DNA of 6,250 bases from Erysipelotrichaceae bacterium. GTDB lineage: Bacteria; Bacillota_I; Bacilli_A; Erysipelotrichales; Erysipelotrichaceae. Position numbers and translations under genes: made by a program. The stretch is from contig JAHHRC010000076.1 of assembly GCA_020026035.1 (NCBI GenBank), positions 1 through 6,250 of the forward strand, in the 5' to 3' direction. The stretch's first letter is position 1. Every line of letters starts with the position of its first letter. The notes below the pieces were generated by a model that was not told the DNA's origin, searched no databases, and was given only the letters and a program-made list of their open reading frames with translations. Below, in pieces: positions 5,405 to 6,250 of this stretch.

Positions 5405-6154
5405 ATGAACAAGAAAAATAAAAGATTATATAACATTCAACAAGACCTACAAAACAACCCTTTCACGGAAATCGCAGATCTTGCCAAAAAGTACGACGTG
5501 TCCGAAATGACCATTCGTAGAGACTTAAAAGAAATTGAAAATGAAACAACTACTCCACAAACGGATGTTCCTGAACCATCCTTTATGGAATACAATTTCC
5601 GCAAACAATCTCTTACCTACCCAGATGCGAAAAGACGCATTGCTGAGTATGCAGTTTCCCTATTAGAACCAAACGATTCGATTATCTTAGATACTGGAAC
5701 AACCTGCCATCAAATCGCAGAGTTACTCCCAAAAGACATTCCTCTAACAGCAATTGTGTATAACTCAAACACACTACCATTGTTGTTAGAACGTCCAAAT
5801 ATCAAAATTATATTCTGTGGCGGCTATTATCACCACGCCTCGCAATCCTTCGAATCAGAAGAAAACCTGCAATTACTAAAACGCCTAAGAGCCTCAAAAG
5901 TATTTGTATCTACTTCTGGAATCGAACAAATCGGTTTAACTTGCTTCGATCAATACGAAGTGCAAACCAAACAAGCCGCAATCAATTCTGGATTCAAAAA
6001 AATCCTCGTGACGGATTCAAGCAAGTTCGGTGTCGTAAAGGCATCCTACTTCTCAAATATCAACACAATGGATTTAATCATAACCGACACCAATCTTAGC
6101 GAGGAATGGCAAACCTACCTCACCGAACAAGGCGTCGAATTCAAACTCGTCTAA
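5405..6154 (+). CDS. DeoR-family transcriptional regulator of the divergent operon
   Basis: A 249-residue cytoplasmic DNA-binding repressor, near the usual DeoR length of about 250. The N-terminal helix-turn-helix (about 5-45) ends in the signature SEMTIRRDLKEIE at 33-45. The C-terminal sugar-phosphate-sensing domain (about 74-235) has AKRRIAEYA (75-83), DTGTT (96-100, phosphate-loop region), VYNSNT (118-123), CGGYY (138-142), STSGIEQ-x-GLT (169-179), EVQTKQAAI (185-193) and VTDSSKFG (202-209). The segment after the HTH goes directly to a Thr/Pro-rich linker (48-58) and lacks the wing and 'R-x-HGGA' motif most relatives have. ATG 5405-5407 is preceded by AAAGGAG with good spacing. Divergent placement and operators in the shared spacer suggest it represses the transporter-kinase operon and itself, with the kinase product or a later sugar phosphate as inducer (inference). 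Family call is firm, target and effector are not. Confidence 0.93.
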   Translation: MNKKNKRLYNIQQDLQNNPFTEIADLAKKYDVSEMTIRRDLKEIENETTTPQTDVPEPSFMEYNFRKQSLTYPDAKRRIAEYAVSLLEPNDSIILDTGTTCHQIAELLPKDIPLTAIVYNSNTLPLLLERPNIKIIFCGGYYHHASQSFESEENLQLLKRLRASKVFVSTSGIEQIGLTCFDQYEVQTKQAAINSGFKKILVTDSSKFGVVKASYFSNINTMDLIITDTNLSEEWQTYLTEQGVEFKLV

Positions 6155-6250
6155 AGGCCAATTTCTATTTGGTCTTTTTTCATACAAAATCCTACTTTTG
6201 CATATTCAACCAAACTCATTCCTTCCGTATAATACCAACGAAAGAGGTAT
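6151..6250 (-). CDS. Possible C-terminal end of a convergent gene, unidentified
   Basis: On the minus strand an open frame enters from the right edge and ends at TAG 6151-6153, giving 32 residues, among them EGMSLVEYAKVGFCMKKDQI, and ending IEIGL. It overlaps the regulator's stop codon and would have to be read through the terminator hairpin sequence. No family can be recognised. A 32-codon open stretch is easily expected by chance, and the two other minus frames close at 6206-6208 and 6216-6218, where another gene might equally end. Kept only as a possibility. Confidence 0.2.
   Translation of the reverse strand, partial: YLFRWYYTEGMSLVEYAKVGFCMKKDQIEIGL
6153..6180 (+). terminator. Intrinsic terminator of the regulator gene
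   Basis: Starting in the stop codon, AAAGGCCAA (6153-6161) pairs with TTGGTCTTT (6169-6177) around a 7-nt loop, giving 9 bp with one G-U, and T runs from 6175 to 6180. The U-run follows only on the plus strand, so it serves the DeoR gene rather than a convergent transcript. Confidence 0.8.

Noticed and set aside
1..6250. Mobile element, CRISPR array, tRNA or rRNA
   Set aside because: No transposase, terminal repeats, regularly spaced repeats or structured RNA gene could be seen on either strand.

Overview
The window is an ordinary chromosomal stretch of a low-GC Gram-positive bacterium using the standard code (TGA is a stop, for example at the end of the ABC ATPase). AT-rich spacers, strong purine-rich Shine-Dalgarno sequences, a lipoprotein-type solute-binding protein and the gene families present fit a Firmicute, perhaps an anaerobe of the Erysipelotrichia/Clostridia kind. 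The genus cannot be read from the sequence. I see no mobile element, rRNA, tRNA or CRISPR array.

Layout: positions 1-5066 hold one minus-strand operon, read right to left. It encodes a sugar-type lipoprotein binding protein (3900-5066), a double-domain RbsA-like ATPase (2310-3830), an RbsC-like permease (1330-2310), a 5-methylthioribose kinase (MtnK) family kinase (81-1307), and the first 21 codons of a further gene (1-64) whose start resembles methylthioribose-1-phosphate isomerase (MtnA). Junctions are tight (TGATG overlap, 22 nt, 16 nt), except for a 69-nt gap with a GAAA-capped hairpin after the binding protein. Positions 5067-5404 are a 338-nt divergent control region with a promoter on each strand and several inverted and helically phased repeats. 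Positions 5405-6154 encode a plus-strand DeoR-family repressor, followed by an intrinsic terminator. The last 70 bases hold no gene that can be called with confidence.

How the genes fit together (inference): the CUT2-type ABC importer takes up a free pentose-like compound. The kinase phosphorylates C1 of 5-methylthioribose or a relative such as 5-deoxyribose, and the next gene would isomerise the 1-phosphate to the ribulose 1-phosphate. The DeoR protein, whose family senses phosphorylated sugars, would repress the operon and itself until the kinase product appears. The substrate is not proven. The kinase carries QGD and DSE where, as I recall, MtnK proteins have HGD and DPE, which leaves room for a substrate other than methylthioribose.
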